Made by a program: the position numbers and the translations under genes. Below, piece by piece: positions 41,040 to 51,492 of a stretch of 64,000 nucleotides of DNA. The DNA lies in NCBI RefSeq assembly GCF_000764555.1, contig NZ_CP009574.1:806001-870000 (forward strand). Direction: 5' to 3'. The notes below the pieces were generated by a model that had not been told where the DNA came from, did not search any database, and saw only the letters and a list, made by a program, of their open reading frames with translations. This DNA is from Candidatus Francisella endociliophora (GTDB taxonomy: Bacteria > Pseudomonadota > Gammaproteobacteria > Francisellales > Francisellaceae). Within the stretch, counting starts at the first letter, position 1; each line of letters opens with the position of its first letter.

Positions 41040-41131
41040 TGGCGGAGAGGAAGAGATTCGAACTCTCGATAGGGTTTAACGCCTATACTCCCTTAGCAGG
41101 GGAGCGCCTTCAGCCACTCGGCCACCTCTCC
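41040..41131 (-). tRNA. tRNA-Ser (GCT)
   Basis: 92 bases including a long variable arm, with encoded GCCA end. Anticodon loop CTGCTAA gives GCT, reading AGC/AGU. First gene of the tRNA-Ser/tRNA-Val unit; a strong promoter lies upstream. Confidence 0.98.
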
Positions 41132-41149
41132 TAAACCATGTGAGAAATT

Positions 41150-41177
41150 ATTATATATAGATAAAATATAGAGTCAA
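41150..41177 (-). promoter_or_regulatory. Promoter of the tRNA-Ser/tRNA-Val unit
   Basis: Minus-strand TTGACT (41177-41172) and consensus TATAAT (41155-41150), 16-base spacer, starting 19 bases upstream of tRNA-Ser. The same TTGACT hexamer and spacing occur before the orphan 5S. Confidence 0.75.
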
Positions 41178-41297
41178 GAGTACTAGACAGATATTTTCAC
41201 TTTAAAACGCTATATTTAATAAATTAGCTAAACAAAACGGGGAAAAATCTTTATAATATTCAAATTATTATAAAATTCTTACATAGTCAAATATAAA

Positions 41298-43331
41298 ATG
41301 AGAAAAATCTTAGTTACAAACGCTCTTCCTTATGCAAACGGTGATTTACATTTAGGACATATGCTTGGATATATTCAATCAGATATCTGGGTAAGATTTC
41401 AAAAACTACAAGGAAACCAATGTATATTTGTCTGTGGTAGTGATACTCATGGCACTCCAATTATGCTAAAGGCCAAAAACCAAGGCATAACTCCTGAGAG
41501 GCTTGTAGAGCATTACTCAAAAAACCATCAAAAAGATTTTGCAGATTTTGAAGTAGCTTTTGATAACTACCACTCAACACACAATGCTTTGAATAAAGAA
41601 ATTGTTGAAGATATATATAATAAGCTAAATGCTCAAAAACTTATTTCTAAAAAAGAGATTGCTCAAGCTTATGACCCTGAAGCGAAAATGTTTTTACCTG
41701 ATAGATTTGTAAAAGGTACTTGTCCAAAATGTAAAGCTGAAGATCAATATGGTGATAGTTGTGAAGTTTGTGGTGCAACTTATGATCCTACAGAATTAAT
41801 AAATCCAAAATCTGTAGTTTCTGGCAAGGCTCCGATAAAAAAAGATTCAGAACATTTCTTCTTTGATCTACCAGCATTAGAAAAAGATATCAAAAATTGG
41901 ATTGAATCTAATAAAAGTTTACAACCTGAAGTAGCTAACAAATTAGCAGAATGGTTTGAGCAAGGCTTACAAAGCTGGGATATATCTCGTGATGCGCCCT
42001 ACTTTGGCTACCCAATTCCAGGTACAAATGAGCAAAAGTTCTTCTATGTATGGCTTGACGCCCCTATGGGTTACATCGCAAGCTTCAAAGACTATTGCAA
42101 TAAAAACGATGTCGACTTCAATGAGTTTTGGGGTGATAGCTCTAATGACAGCGAACTTTATCACTTTATTGGTAAAGATATTATATATTTTCATGCTTTA
42201 TTCTGGCCTGCAATATTATCATCAACTGGTTATAAAACTCCGACAAGTGTTTTTGCAAATGGTTTCTTGACAGTTAATGGTAAGAAAATGTCTAAATCTC
42301 GTGGCACGTTTATCCAAGCTAGAACATATTTAGATAGTTTAGAACCTAGTTATTTAAGATATTACTTCGCATCAAGGCTAACTGCTCGCATAGATGATAT
42401 TGATTTGAATTTAGAAGAATTTATCACAAAATCAAATTCTGACATTGTTGGTAAAGTTGTAAATATTGCTAGTCGTTGTGCAGGTTTTGTATACAAGAAA
42501 TTCGATGCTACTTTAGCTGATGAGATTTTTGATAAAGAGCTAGAAAAAGAATTTGCAGAAAGTCATCAAGCAATTACAGAAGCTTTTGAAAAGAGAGAAT
42601 TTGCAAATGCTGTACGCATGATAATGTCACTAGCTGATAAAGCAAACCAATTCATAGATCATCATAAACCTTGGCAACTAGCAAAAGAAGAAGGACAGGA
42701 ACAAAAAGTTCATCAAGTCTGCTCACAAGGTATAAATATGTTTAAGGTTTTGGTTTCTTATCTAAAACCGATAGTTCCAAGCATTGTTACAAAAGCAGAA
42801 GCTTTCTTAAATATAGAAATCTCTAACTGGAATGATGCTCCAACATTCTTAAAGAACCACAAAATTAATAAATTCAAACCACTTGCTACGCGTATAGAAA
42901 AAGAAAAAGTAGATAAGATAATTGAGGATACTAAAAAAATGCTAGAAAAAGAGCAACCACAAAAACAGCCTGAACCTAAAAAAGAAGAATCTAAGTTAGA
43001 TATAGCTGAAGAATGTAGTTTTGATGATTTTATGAAAGTAGATCTTCGTGTAGCTAAAATTGCTGAAGCATCTCATGTTGAAGGTGCTGATAAGCTACTA
43101 AAATTAATCCTTGATCTTGGCGGAGTTACTAAGCAAGTTTTTGCAGGTATTAAATCAGCATATAATCCAGAAGACTTAGTTGGAAAACATACTGTAATGG
43201 TTGCTAACCTTGCTCCAAGAAAAATGAAATTTGGTCTTTCTGAAGGTATGGTACTCGCTGCTGGAGATGGTAAAGGTATATATATACTAGAACCTCATGA
43301 AGGTGCTCAACCAGGCATGCGTGTAAAATAA
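41298..43331 (+). CDS. metG: Methionyl-tRNA synthetase
   Basis: Charges tRNA-Met. The 677-residue protein has the HIGH-type motif in [13 protein letters not shown], the KMSKS loop in [12 protein letters not shown] near residue 331, and a zinc knuckle domain with four Cys ([18 protein letters not shown]). The C-terminal 110 residues form an EMAP/OB tRNA-binding domain (KVDLRVAKI), as in longer bacterial MetRS. It overlaps the next gene by one base (TAATG), so three genes form one coupled operon. Confidence 0.98.
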   Translation: MRKILVTNALPYANGDLHLGHMLGYIQSDIWVRFQKLQGNQCIFVCGSDTHGTPIMLKAKNQGITPERLVEHYSKNHQKDFADFEVAFDNYHSTHNALNKEIVEDIYNKLNAQKLISKKEIAQAYDPEAKMFLPDRFVKGTCPKCKAEDQYGDSCEVCGATYDPTELINPKSVVSGKAPIKKDSEHFFFDLPALEKDIKNWIESNKSLQPEVANKLAEWFEQGLQSWDISRDAPYFGYPIPGTNEQKFFYVWLDAPMGYIASFKDYCNKNDVDFNEFWGDSSNDSELYHFIGKDIIYFHALFWPAILSSTGYKTPTSVFANGFLTVNGKKMSKSRGTFIQARTYLDSLEPSYLRYYFASRLTARIDDIDLNLEEFITKSNSDIVGKVVNIASRCAGFVYKKFDATLADEIFDKELEKEFAESHQAITEAFEKREFANAVRMIMSLADKANQFIDHHKPWQLAKEEGQEQKVHQVCSQGINMFKVLVSYLKPIVPSIVTKAEAFLNIEISNWNDAPTFLKNHKINKFKPLATRIEKEKVDKIIEDTKKMLEKEQPQKQPEPKKEESKLDIAEECSFDDFMKVDLRVAKIAEASHVEGADKLLKLILDLGGVTKQVFAGIKSAYNPEDLVGKHTVMVANLAPRKMKFGLSEGMVLAAGDGKGIYILEPHEGAQPGMRVK

Positions 43332-43957
43332 TGAAGATCTTTCTATACTTAAAAGACAAATGGAAAGCTGTCCCCTCCTATATTACCTATTTTATAAAAA
43401 TAATAAACGCTCCCATCACTATAGCTCTGCTGGCTTTCTTTGGCATTAAGTATATAAGCTCTCAAGTTGAAAAGGATAAAATAGTTTCAGAAACACTAAT
43501 TTTACAAATTGATAAACTTCAAAGTGAGTTTATAACATCTGCAGACCAATTTCTCATTATCACAAGAAATACTGTGACTAACTATGAAAACTGTATGAAA
43601 TCAAAAGAAGGTATAAACATAGTCATTAATGGTGATGTCATCCCAACAAATGAGTTATGTAGCAAACTTGAAAAAAGTTTAAATGAATATTATAAGGCTA
43701 TGATGAAATACAATAATATTGATATAAATAACTTAAATATGCTCATAATTAAATATCAAAGATTATATGAATACTTAAATGAAAAAAAAGTTTTTGATAA
43801 TATTTTAAAAAAACATAAGCCTGAAAATAACAAAATTAACTTCAATAACCCAAATAAAGCATATAATCAAATAGTACAGCTGAATTATTTAAATAATAAT
43901 GAGTTAAATGAGCTATACAGCAGCGTGACAAAAATATATTATGATAAGTTAAAATAA
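43331..43957 (+). CDS. Membrane-anchored protein of unknown function
   Basis: A 208-residue protein with one hydrophobic segment near the start (about residues 15-45, containing APITIALLAFFGIKYI), then a hydrophilic, Asn/Lys-rich region of about 165 residues that is likely helical and has two Cys (NCMKS, ELCSK). No family recognised. The ATG overlaps the metG stop, and its own stop overlaps the MFS start in the same TAATG fashion. Confidence 0.7.
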   Translation: MKIFLYLKDKWKAVPSYITYFIKIINAPITIALLAFFGIKYISSQVEKDKIVSETLILQIDKLQSEFITSADQFLIITRNTVTNYENCMKSKEGINIVINGDVIPTNELCSKLEKSLNEYYKAMMKYNNIDINNLNMLIIKYQRLYEYLNEKKVFDNILKKHKPENNKINFNNPNKAYNQIVQLNYLNNNELNELYSSVTKIYYDKLK

Positions 43958-45165
43958 TGAAAAAATCACACTACATTATCTTAGTGCTTTTGATGTTTTT
44001 CTTAGCACTACTAAACTATCTTGACCGCTCTACTTTAAGTATCGCTAATACAGAGATAGCTAATGCTTTTAATCTTAAACCCACAGAGATGGGAATTCTA
44101 CTTTCTGCATTTATGTGGCCTTATGCTTTAGCTAGCCTACCAGCAGGATATCTAGTTGATAAATTAGGTAGTAACAAGATAATGCTAGTTAGCATGATTG
44201 GTTGGTCTCTATCATGTATTCTTGGTGGAATGGTTGTTGGTTTTTATTCAATACTTTTTACAAGGCTTTTATTAGGTGTTGCCGAAGCTCCTTTTTTCAT
44301 TATTGCTACAAAAATAATCCAGCAAAACTTCCCTGTATCTAAACGTGGCCTAATTTCATCGATAGTTTCTCTTGGTCCAAGACTTGCAAATATTTTAGCT
44401 CCACTGGTATTAGTATCTCTAATGCTACTAATAAGTTGGAGAGGGATGTTTATAATGCTTGGTGTTGTAGGTCTACTTGCAACCTTAGTATGGCATAACC
44501 TCCTAAGAAGAGGAGTTCTCCACGAAGTCAAATCTGTCAAGAAAACTCAAGAAACCTCTTTCAAACAAGCATTAAAAAACAAAAATGTTATATTCCTATG
44601 TATTGGCAATCTTTGTTCATCGTATGCTTATTGGGTATTTTTAACATGGTTACCTTTCTATTTTATAAAAGTAAAAGGACTTAGCTTATCACAAATGAGT
44701 ATAGCTACTTCTGCATCATTCATATCAGGAATAGTGTCAGTCATGCTTGGTGGGATACTCTCAGATTTTTTGATTAAGAGAAATATCAATGCCATACATT
44801 CCCGTTTAATTCCAATTATTGGTGGTTGTATAGTTGCATCTCTTTCGATTTTAACTTTACCATTTATAGATAATATATTTGTGATTGTCTGTGTAATAGC
44901 AGTTGCTATTTTTTGCTTAGGACTTAGAATTTCTCCAACTTGGGCATTAGTAACAGATATATCACCTTCTCACCTAGTTGGTACAATTGGCGGCGCTCAA
45001 AACTTTGCAAACTTTATTGGTGCAGGGCTAGCTCCCCTGATAACAGGAATTATTCTGCAAGCAACAAATAATAACTTCTTTATTATATTTATTTTTAGTG
45101 GTTTGGTTTGCTTATTTGGATCAATCATATACATGTTTATACACACTAAAAGAGCTTTAATTTAA
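43957..45165 (+). CDS. MFS transporter
   Basis: 402 residues, 12 spans, of the major facilitator superfamily. The signature loop is PAGYLVDKLGSNKIML, and LDRSTLSIANTEIANAF in span 1 recalls the anion:cation symporter (ACS) group that carries sugar acids and organic anions. Substrate not known. Coupled by a TAATG overlap to the upstream membrane protein in the metG operon. Confidence 0.88.
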   Translation: MKKSHYIILVLLMFFLALLNYLDRSTLSIANTEIANAFNLKPTEMGILLSAFMWPYALASLPAGYLVDKLGSNKIMLVSMIGWSLSCILGGMVVGFYSILFTRLLLGVAEAPFFIIATKIIQQNFPVSKRGLISSIVSLGPRLANILAPLVLVSLMLLISWRGMFIMLGVVGLLATLVWHNLLRRGVLHEVKSVKKTQETSFKQALKNKNVIFLCIGNLCSSYAYWVFLTWLPFYFIKVKGLSLSQMSIATSASFISGIVSVMLGGILSDFLIKRNINAIHSRLIPIIGGCIVASLSILTLPFIDNIFVIVCVIAVAIFCLGLRISPTWALVTDISPSHLVGTIGGAQNFANFIGAGLAPLITGIILQATNNNFFIIFIFSGLVCLFGSIIYMFIHTKRALI

Positions 45166-45182
45166 ACTTTAACAACTACAGA

Positions 45183-45788
45183 TTATTTAGTTTCTTTAAC
45201 TTTAGCACTACCTCTGGTTATATTAATGACTTCTTGAATAAACTCAAGTCTATCTGAAGAGTTGACTTTAACATTTATTACAATATTACTATCATAACTT
45301 TGATTTATTACTTCGGCACAAAAGCGTTTTATAATAATTTCAATATTTGTGGTTTCTGTATAGCCGTACTCGATACGAATATGGCTTTGTGGCTGGACTT
45401 CTATAATCTCTGCTAACTTCAATACCTCTTTAGCAGCCTGTCCATAAGCTCTTATCAGCCCACCAACACCTAATTTAGTGCCACCAAAATAACGAACTAC
45501 AACAACTAAAACATTTGTTAAATCATGACCTTGAATATGTGAAAGTATTGGCTTACCTGCTGAACCACTTGGTTCACCATCATCACTAAACCTAAATTTA
45601 TTTTCTTTGATAAGTGAAAATGCCCAACAATGATGGTTTGCATCTGGAAATTTTGCTTTAAGCTCACTTATATAACTTAGAGCATCTTGTTCTGACTCAA
45701 CCTTATATAAATACGCGATAAACCGTGATTTCTTGATTGGCTCAATTTCTAATTCAATATTTTGAGAAATAGTTTTATAACTATTCAT
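45183..45788 (-). CDS. YigZ/IMPACT family protein
   Basis: 201 residues in the conserved family with the HHCWAFSLI, RFSDDGEPSGSAGKPIL and VVRYFGGTKLGVGGLIRAYGQAA motifs. Known members are of poorly defined function; the C-terminal half resembles an elongation-factor-like domain. It is paired with yciO (15-base gap), a grouping often linked to translation and tRNA modification. Confidence 0.9.
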   Translation of the reverse strand: MNSYKTISQNIELEIEPIKKSRFIAYLYKVESEQDALSYISELKAKFPDANHHCWAFSLIKENKFRFSDDGEPSGSAGKPILSHIQGHDLTNVLVVVVRYFGGTKLGVGGLIRAYGQAAKEVLKLAEIIEVQPQSHIRIEYGYTETTNIEIIIKRFCAEVINQSYDSNIVINVKVNSSDRLEFIQEVINITRGSAKVKETK

Positions 45789-45802
45789 TAATATACAAAA
45801 AT

Positions 45803-46417
45803 CTAAATTTCTATCTCACCAGCACCTTGTCTAAGTATCTGATATGGAAGCTCAAGCATTTCAACCACAGTTGTTGGTTCATAACCACAGTAATCAGACT
45901 CAACTACCGCATCTATATAATTCATCACATCATCACCAACCTCAGCACAATCTGTAACCACATGCTCTTGTCCTGGCAATATGAATGTACTAATCACTAG
46001 AGGCTCACCAATTTCTGCTGATATCGCATGTGGGACATAATGCTCACTAACTCTAATACCTACTGTATTCTTAGATTTAGTAACAAGTAATGATGATACT
46101 TTTTTTGTAGCATTTAAAATAAATGTGAAAGCTCCAGGCGTGTATCTTTTAAGTAATCTATAAGCATTATTATCAACTTTAGCATATTCAGAAATTTCAG
46201 ATAAATCTTTACATGAAAGTGTAAAATTATGACTATTATCCAAATTTCTTATTTTGATGATTTTATCTATACCTTTCTTTGATTTCATACGACACGCTAA
46301 AGCATAACCAGAGTCTGTTGGAATTGCAATAACTCCATCCTTATCTAGAATATTAGCAATATCTTTTAGTTCAGAAGCATTATTGCCATAACTATATAGT
46401 TCAATTAATCTCTTCAT
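45803..46417 (-). CDS. YciO/Sua5-family threonylcarbamoyl-AMP synthase-like protein
   Basis: 204-residue YrdC/YciO-type domain. The signature segment IPTDSGYALACRMKSK resembles the IPTDTVYGL pattern with GYAL in place of YGL, closer to YciO than to TsaC. PGAFTFILNATKK and VGIRVSEHYVPHAI are typical. It may act in t6A synthesis or be a YciO paralogue with lost or altered activity. Adjacent to yigZ. Confidence 0.85.
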   Translation of the reverse strand: MKRLIELYSYGNNASELKDIANILDKDGVIAIPTDSGYALACRMKSKKGIDKIIKIRNLDNSHNFTLSCKDLSEISEYAKVDNNAYRLLKRYTPGAFTFILNATKKVSSLLVTKSKNTVGIRVSEHYVPHAISAEIGEPLVISTFILPGQEHVVTDCAEVGDDVMNYIDAVVESDYCGYEPTTVVEMLELPYQILRQGAGEIEI

Positions 46418-46475
46418 AATTTTTACAACAACCGTTATACTTTTATGACATTATACACACTTATAAATAATTGAC

Positions 46476-47006
46476 ATGAATAAAATGATTAACGATTTGC
46501 TTCCAGCAATCGTATTTTTCGCTGTATATAAATTTTATGATATATTTTTTGCAACGGCTGCTTTGATTATTGTTACAGTCGCACAAGTTATATGGGAATA
46601 CGTGAAACACCGCAAGGTAGCAAAAGCTCAAATATTAATAGCTTTATTAGTAGCTGTATTTGGAGGAGCTACACTATATTTTCATAATGAAGAATTTATC
46701 AAATGGAAAGTAAGCATTATCAACTGGCTAATGGGAATTGGGTTAATAATTACCACATATACAATGAAAGAAACCCCTATGGAAAAAATTCTAAAAGAAA
46801 CTGTTGAGCTAAAAACTCGTAAATGGCGAGAAATCAATAATATGTGGGGAGCATACTTTACTGTTTTAGGGACTATCAACTTATTTGTCGCTTACTTTTT
46901 TTCTACTGACATCTGGATGGATTTTAAATTATTTGGTCTTTTAGGAATAACCTTTGTTTTTTTAATAATCCAATCAATATATCTTTCGAGACATATAAAG
47001 AAATAG
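46476..47006 (+). CDS. yciB: Inner-membrane protein YciB (septation/envelope)
   Basis: 176 residues with five membrane spans, typical YciB/IspZ. It opens NDLLPAIVFFAVYKF and keeps KPTVEL-type segments (KETVELKTRKWREINNMWGAYF, which is the family hallmark W-x-x-x-N-x-x-W). Involved in cell envelope and division maintenance in other bacteria. It is divergent from yciO. Confidence 0.92.
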   Translation: MNKMINDLLPAIVFFAVYKFYDIFFATAALIIVTVAQVIWEYVKHRKVAKAQILIALLVAVFGGATLYFHNEEFIKWKVSIINWLMGIGLIITTYTMKETPMEKILKETVELKTRKWREINNMWGAYFTVLGTINLFVAYFFSTDIWMDFKLFGLLGITFVFLIIQSIYLSRHIKK

Positions 47007-47082
47007 TTGAGATATTTTAGGTTTGCAAAGAAACATTTTATAGATGTATAATTACAACCATATTAATAAACTTTTCTAAAAA

Positions 47083-47346
47083 ATGAGCAATTCCACAGCC
47101 TTACAACCTCAAGAACCTATAAAAAACCCAAAATCTTGTTCTTATAAAAACTTTTTGAGCTGCATTTGCCTAGTAACTATATTAACGATATTTTGTATTG
47201 CAGAGCTAGCTGTAATGACAACAATATTTGCTGTATTTGCTAGCTTTTATATGATAATTGCTATATTTGGAGGCGCATATTTATTGTGGCTATCTGCTAG
47301 AAAAGTAATAAGCCACTATACAAATAAAGAAAAATCTACTGACTAA
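47083..47346 (+). CDS. Short membrane protein resembling a LysE fragment
   Basis: 87 residues with two hydrophobic spans. The second part, MIIAIFGGAYLLWLSARKVI, matches the third span of LysE/RhtB amino-acid exporters (GaaYLlwLG pattern). The front half of LysE (with its Pro-Gly signature) and the back half are missing. It may be a decayed exporter, or a small membrane protein kept for another purpose. The start ATG is preceded by no clear ribosome binding site. Confidence 0.6.
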   Translation: MSNSTALQPQEPIKNPKSCSYKNFLSCICLVTILTIFCIAELAVMTTIFAVFASFYMIIAIFGGAYLLWLSARKVISHYTNKEKSTD

Positions 47347-47390
47347 TACCAATCCCAATACAAATTGATATTGCATATTTAATCATAAAA

Positions 47391-48404
47391 CTACAGTAAT
47401 CCCGCGGCATAAGTACGCGCCCCTATTAATCCAACATCTGTATTTACAATTATATGTATAGGAAAGTCTTTCATCATATTTGACATCCTTCCTTTATCTC
47501 TAAACTTCTCAAGAAACTTACTCGACTTAATTTGTTCAATGAGCCTAGGGGCAATACCTCCAGCTATATAAACACCTCTAAAAGGTAAACTCGTAAGAGC
47601 AAGATTTCCAGCAACCGACCCATAAATACTTAGAAAAATATCAATAGTTCTTAATGCTGATGGTTCTCTATGTTGCATTGCATATTTGACAATAACTGCC
47701 GCTTTGTCAGAATCTGAAACACTAAATAGTTCTCTTCTTAGCTCTGGACATTCTGGCTGGTCGTATAAAGGATTTTTAACAACATATTTATAAATATTAT
47801 AAATACCATAGCCGCTACAGAACCTCTCTGGAGAGATTCGATGAAAAGTTTTACGCATAAACTTAAAAAGCTCAACTTGCTCATCATCTACTGGAGAAAA
47901 ATCTACATGACCACCCTCCGTCTTATAAACTCTAGGGTTATGATCTTTATCATAACTGACTAGGCACATTCCAAGACCAGTACCTGCACCTACTACAGCA
48001 CAAAGATTATCATTATCTTTTTTTCCTTCTTGGATTGTGATTATATCTTTTGTCTTATCTAAAGATTCTATGCCATAACCAATAGCTTCAAAATCGTTTA
48101 TAACCTTAACTTTAGACTTATCAATACCCAAACCTTCTGATATATATTGTTCAGAAACCATCCATGGGAGATTTGTAACCTCAACCTCACCATTTGAAAC
48201 AAATCCAGCGACAGCTAAACAAACAGATTCAATTTGTCCGTCTAATTTAACTTCTGCTAAAAACTGCTCAATAATATCTGACAAACAATTATAGCTTGCT
48301 CCTTTGTATTTTTTTATAGCTATACTTTTAGTTACACCATTCTCTAAAAGAGAAACTTCTAGACGCGTATTAGTCCCGCCAATATCACCTGACAATATAT
48401 ACAT
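47391..48404 (-). CDS. glk: Glucokinase
   Basis: Phosphorylates glucose with ATP. 337 residues of the Glk family with the phosphate-binding GDIGGTNTRLEVSL, catalytic Asp in KVINDFEAIGYGI, GAGTGLGM, and the sugar-binding GGHVDFSP with a C-terminal YIAGGIAPRL. GAGGTAG lies before the ATG. Divergent from ubiE. Francisella has a partial sugar metabolism, in which glk could serve gluconeogenic salvage or glycogen. Confidence 0.94.
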   Translation of the reverse strand: MYILSGDIGGTNTRLEVSLLENGVTKSIAIKKYKGASYNCLSDIIEQFLAEVKLDGQIESVCLAVAGFVSNGEVEVTNLPWMVSEQYISEGLGIDKSKVKVINDFEAIGYGIESLDKTKDIITIQEGKKDNDNLCAVVGAGTGLGMCLVSYDKDHNPRVYKTEGGHVDFSPVDDEQVELFKFMRKTFHRISPERFCSGYGIYNIYKYVVKNPLYDQPECPELRRELFSVSDSDKAAVIVKYAMQHREPSALRTIDIFLSIYGSVAGNLALTSLPFRGVYIAGGIAPRLIEQIKSSKFLEKFRDKGRMSNMMKDFPIHIIVNTDVGLIGARTYAAGLL

Positions 48405-48498
48405 TTTTCTACCTCATATTTAGTGGTATCTAGTCAATACAAATAAATGATATTCTGCTATAATGAAAGCAGCTTTAATATTATAAGTTTTAGTTTAA

Positions 48499-49251
48499 AT
48501 GTCTAAAGAAAATAAAACAATAGATTTTGGCTTCACAGAAGTACCTTGGGAAGAAAAACAAAAAAAAGTAGCTGGTGTATTTCATTCAGTTGCTGCTAAA
48601 TATGACTTGATGAATGATTTAATGTCTTTTGGTATTCATCGCATTTGGAAGAAACAAACTCTTGCAAAATCAGCTGTACGAAAAGGTGACAGAGTATTAG
48701 ATCTAGCTGGTGGTACTGGCGATTTAGCTTACAAATTTTGTCAAATGGTTGGCTCACAAGGCAAAGTTGTCTTAAGTGATATAAACTCATCAATGCTAGA
48801 AGTTGGAAAAGAAAAACTTACAAACAAAGGATGTGTAGGCAATATTGAGTATGTCCAAGCAAATGCTGAATGCTTACCTTTCCCAGATAACTATTTTGAT
48901 TGTATAACAATCTCATTCGGGTTAAGAAATGTTACAGACAAAGCTAAGGCTCTTGCATCGATGTGTCGAGTTCTAAAGCCAGGTGGTCGTCTACTAGTAT
49001 TAGAGTTTTCTAAACCAATAGTGCCTATATTATCAAAAGTTTATGATGAGTACTCTTTCAAAGCCCTACCTTTTATGGGTAAGATTATTACACAAGATGC
49101 GGAAAGCTATAAGTATCTTGCTGAATCTATTCGTAAGCATCCAGATCAAGAGACACTAAAACAAATGATGTTTGACGCTGGATTTGATAATGTTGAATAC
49201 CAAAATATGACTGGTGGAATTGTAGCATTACATATTGGATATAAATATTAA
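48499..49251 (+). CDS. ubiE: Ubiquinone/menaquinone methyltransferase UbiE
   Basis: SAM-dependent C-methyltransferase of quinone synthesis, 250 residues. It begins [15 protein letters not shown], then [21 protein letters not shown], motif [13 protein letters not shown], and the UbiE segment [18 protein letters not shown]. Ends [12 protein letters not shown]. First of a run ubiE-ubiJ-ubiB, each overlapping or one base from the next. Confidence 0.97.
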   Translation: MSKENKTIDFGFTEVPWEEKQKKVAGVFHSVAAKYDLMNDLMSFGIHRIWKKQTLAKSAVRKGDRVLDLAGGTGDLAYKFCQMVGSQGKVVLSDINSSMLEVGKEKLTNKGCVGNIEYVQANAECLPFPDNYFDCITISFGLRNVTDKAKALASMCRVLKPGGRLLVLEFSKPIVPILSKVYDEYSFKALPFMGKIITQDAESYKYLAESIRKHPDQETLKQMMFDAGFDNVEYQNMTGGIVALHIGYKY

Positions 49252-49252
49252 A

Positions 49253-49840
49253 ATGATACAGACTATAAATAAGTTTCTAGAACTTTTATTACATCTTGAT
49301 CCTCAAGCTTCATCTCTATTACAGCCACTTAATGGTAAAACCATAAGTGTATATATTACAGATATTGATTATGATATCTCCTTAACTGTTCAAGGTAACC
49401 GTATATACGCAACAGATGAGATAACAAAAAATGTTTTAAAAGGAAAGCTAGCTTATATTTTAGAGTTGGTTTTCAACAAAAATTTGCAAGAACTTATAAT
49501 TGCTGAAAAGCTAGATTATCAAGGTAGCCTAAAAGATCTTAACGAATTCAATAAATTTCTAAACGCTATTGATATAGATTTAGTTTATAAAATATCAGAA
49601 ATGACAAGTCCAGAGTTTGCTGGAGTTATTAGTAAACCATTTCAAAAAGCGAAAGAATATTTTAAAACCTCACGCCAAGAATCAATTATTGATATCAAAG
49701 ATTTTTTAACTGAAGAAAAAAGAATCTTAATATCTCAAAATGAAATAAATATATTCTACAAGCAGGTTCAAGATCTAAAACAAGCGACAGATAGAATAGA
49801 AGCTAAACTAAAACTGCTAGAAGGCTCTTACAATGATTAG
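49253..49840 (+). CDS. ubiJ: Ubiquinone biosynthesis accessory factor UbiJ
   Basis: 195 residues from ATG 49253 (one base after the ubiE stop; a TTG at 49235 is open but overlaps ubiE). An SCP2-like lipid-binding domain fills the first 120 residues (ALHLDPQASSLLQPL-like, DYDISLTVQGNRIYAT), then a C-terminal coiled coil. It organises hydroxylases of aerobic ubiquinone synthesis in other bacteria. It overlaps ubiB by 8 bases. Confidence 0.88.
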   Translation: MIQTINKFLELLLHLDPQASSLLQPLNGKTISVYITDIDYDISLTVQGNRIYATDEITKNVLKGKLAYILELVFNKNLQELIIAEKLDYQGSLKDLNEFNKFLNAIDIDLVYKISEMTSPEFAGVISKPFQKAKEYFKTSRQESIIDIKDFLTEEKRILISQNEINIFYKQVQDLKQATDRIEAKLKLLEGSYND

Positions 49841-51491
49841 AAAATTTCTAAGACTTATATACATATTTTATGTAATTAATAGATATTGCCTTTTAAACGA
49901 GCCTATTCGAGCAACAAAAGTAAGAACTTTACGAGCTTTGCTATATTTAAACCCTTTTTACTACTCACCAAGAATACGTAAGCTTGAACATGGTGTGCGT
50001 ATTAGAGAAGCACTAGAAAAATTAGGGCCAATATTTATCAAATTTGGACAAGCACTATCTGTAAGAGCGGACCTTTTACCTCCTGAAGTTATTAAAGAGG
50101 TCTCAAAACTTCAAGATAATGTTCCTCCATTTGATAATAAAATAGCCGCAGCACAAATTGAAAAAGCTGCTCAAAAGCCAATTGATGAAATATTTAAAAG
50201 CTTTGAACATACTCCTTTAGCATCAGCATCTGTAGCACAAGTTCATGGTGCTATCCTCAAAGATGGCGAAGAGGTTGTAGTGAAAGTACTTCGCCCAGGA
50301 ATTGATAAAATCCTAAAATTAGATACCTCTTTAATGCTTTTTTTTGCTACGTTACTAAGTAAATTAAAAGAGATTCGTCGCTTTAAGCCTGTAGAAATAG
50401 TCAAAGAAATTAACCAGAGTTTTTTTGATGAACTAGACCTTGTTCGCGAAGCTGCAAATGCTTCCCAAATTCGTAGAAACTTTGAGAACTCCCCTATCCA
50501 CTATGTGCCAAAAATATACTGGGAATATACAAGCCCATCTGTAATGGTTATGGAAAGAGTTAGTGGCGTAAGAGTCTCTGATATAGAAACGTTGGATGCT
50601 CTAGGTGTTGATCGCCGTTTATTAGCTCAACGTGGTGTTGAGATTTTTTACTCTCAAGTTTTCAATGACTGTTTTTTCCATGCAGATATGCATCCTGGAA
50701 ATATGTTTATAGATGTTACAAATCCTGCTGACCCTAAATATATCTCTATTGACTTTGGGATTGTTGGAACTCTAAATAGAGATGACCAACGTTATTTAGC
50801 TGGCAACTTCTTAGCATTTTTCCAACGTGATTATAGAAAGGTTGCTGAACTACACATAGAATCTGGCTGGGTTCCTAGTGATACTCGTGTAGATGTTCTT
50901 GAATCTGCAATTAGAACAGTCTGTGAACCAATATTTGAAAGACCGATGCGAGAGATTTCTCTAGGTTATACGTTAATGCAGCTATTTGCAGTAGCTCGTC
51001 GTTTTAAAATGAATATCCAGCCTCAGCTTACTTTATTACAAAAAACTCTTTTCCATGTTGAGGGATTAGGACAAAAGTTATGCCCTGAACTAAATATCTG
51101 GGAAACATCACGCCCTATTCTAGAAAAATGGATGAAAGAGCAAATGGGCTTAAGAGGTTTCTACCATCGTACTATGGAAAATATGCCTAGAGTCAGTGAT
51201 AAACTACCAGAGTTGCCACGTATGGTTTTTGATATACTTCAACAAACACAGATGAATCTTAAGCAACCGCAAGTAAGTGAACCTAAACCTGATAAAAAAC
51301 CAAAAAAGAAAAGATATAATCTTATATTAGGTTCAGGTGTGGTTTTAACTAGTTTAGGTATTATTTATAGTTTTAATAAAGACCTAACCCCTATAGTTAA
51401 ATTACAAGACTTTATTAGCGCTCACAGCACAGGCTTTGTAATTGCTGGTATAGGATGTTTAATCTATTATAGTTTTAGAAAGGAGCGTTAG
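49833..51491 (+). CDS. ubiB: Ubiquinone biosynthesis kinase-like protein UbiB
   Basis: Atypical protein-kinase-like ATPase for coenzyme Q synthesis, 552 residues. It has the UbiB hallmarks FIKFGQALSVRADLLP (KxGQ), the A-rich loop LASASVAQVHGA, the catalytic HADMHPGNMF and metal-binding IDFGIVG. Two C-terminal hydrophobic segments (YNLILGSGVVLTSLG and FVIAGIGCLIYY) anchor it in the membrane. Part of ubiE-ubiJ-ubiB. Confidence 0.97.
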   Translation: MIRKFLRLIYIFYVINRYCLLNEPIRATKVRTLRALLYLNPFYYSPRIRKLEHGVRIREALEKLGPIFIKFGQALSVRADLLPPEVIKEVSKLQDNVPPFDNKIAAAQIEKAAQKPIDEIFKSFEHTPLASASVAQVHGAILKDGEEVVVKVLRPGIDKILKLDTSLMLFFATLLSKLKEIRRFKPVEIVKEINQSFFDELDLVREAANASQIRRNFENSPIHYVPKIYWEYTSPSVMVMERVSGVRVSDIETLDALGVDRRLLAQRGVEIFYSQVFNDCFFHADMHPGNMFIDVTNPADPKYISIDFGIVGTLNRDDQRYLAGNFLAFFQRDYRKVAELHIESGWVPSDTRVDVLESAIRTVCEPIFERPMREISLGYTLMQLFAVARRFKMNIQPQLTLLQKTLFHVEGLGQKLCPELNIWETSRPILEKWMKEQMGLRGFYHRTMENMPRVSDKLPELPRMVFDILQQTQMNLKQPQVSEPKPDKKPKKKRYNLILGSGVVLTSLGIIYSFNKDLTPIVKLQDFISAHSTGFVIAGIGCLIYYSFRKER

Positions 51492-51492
51492 T

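Noticed and set aside
40940-41134. Plus-strand frame across the tRNA genes
   Set aside because: Two complete tRNAs explain the sequence.
49235-49252. Upstream TTG start for ubiJ
   Set aside because: Overlaps the end of ubiE and lacks a site; the ATG one base after the stop fits the run.
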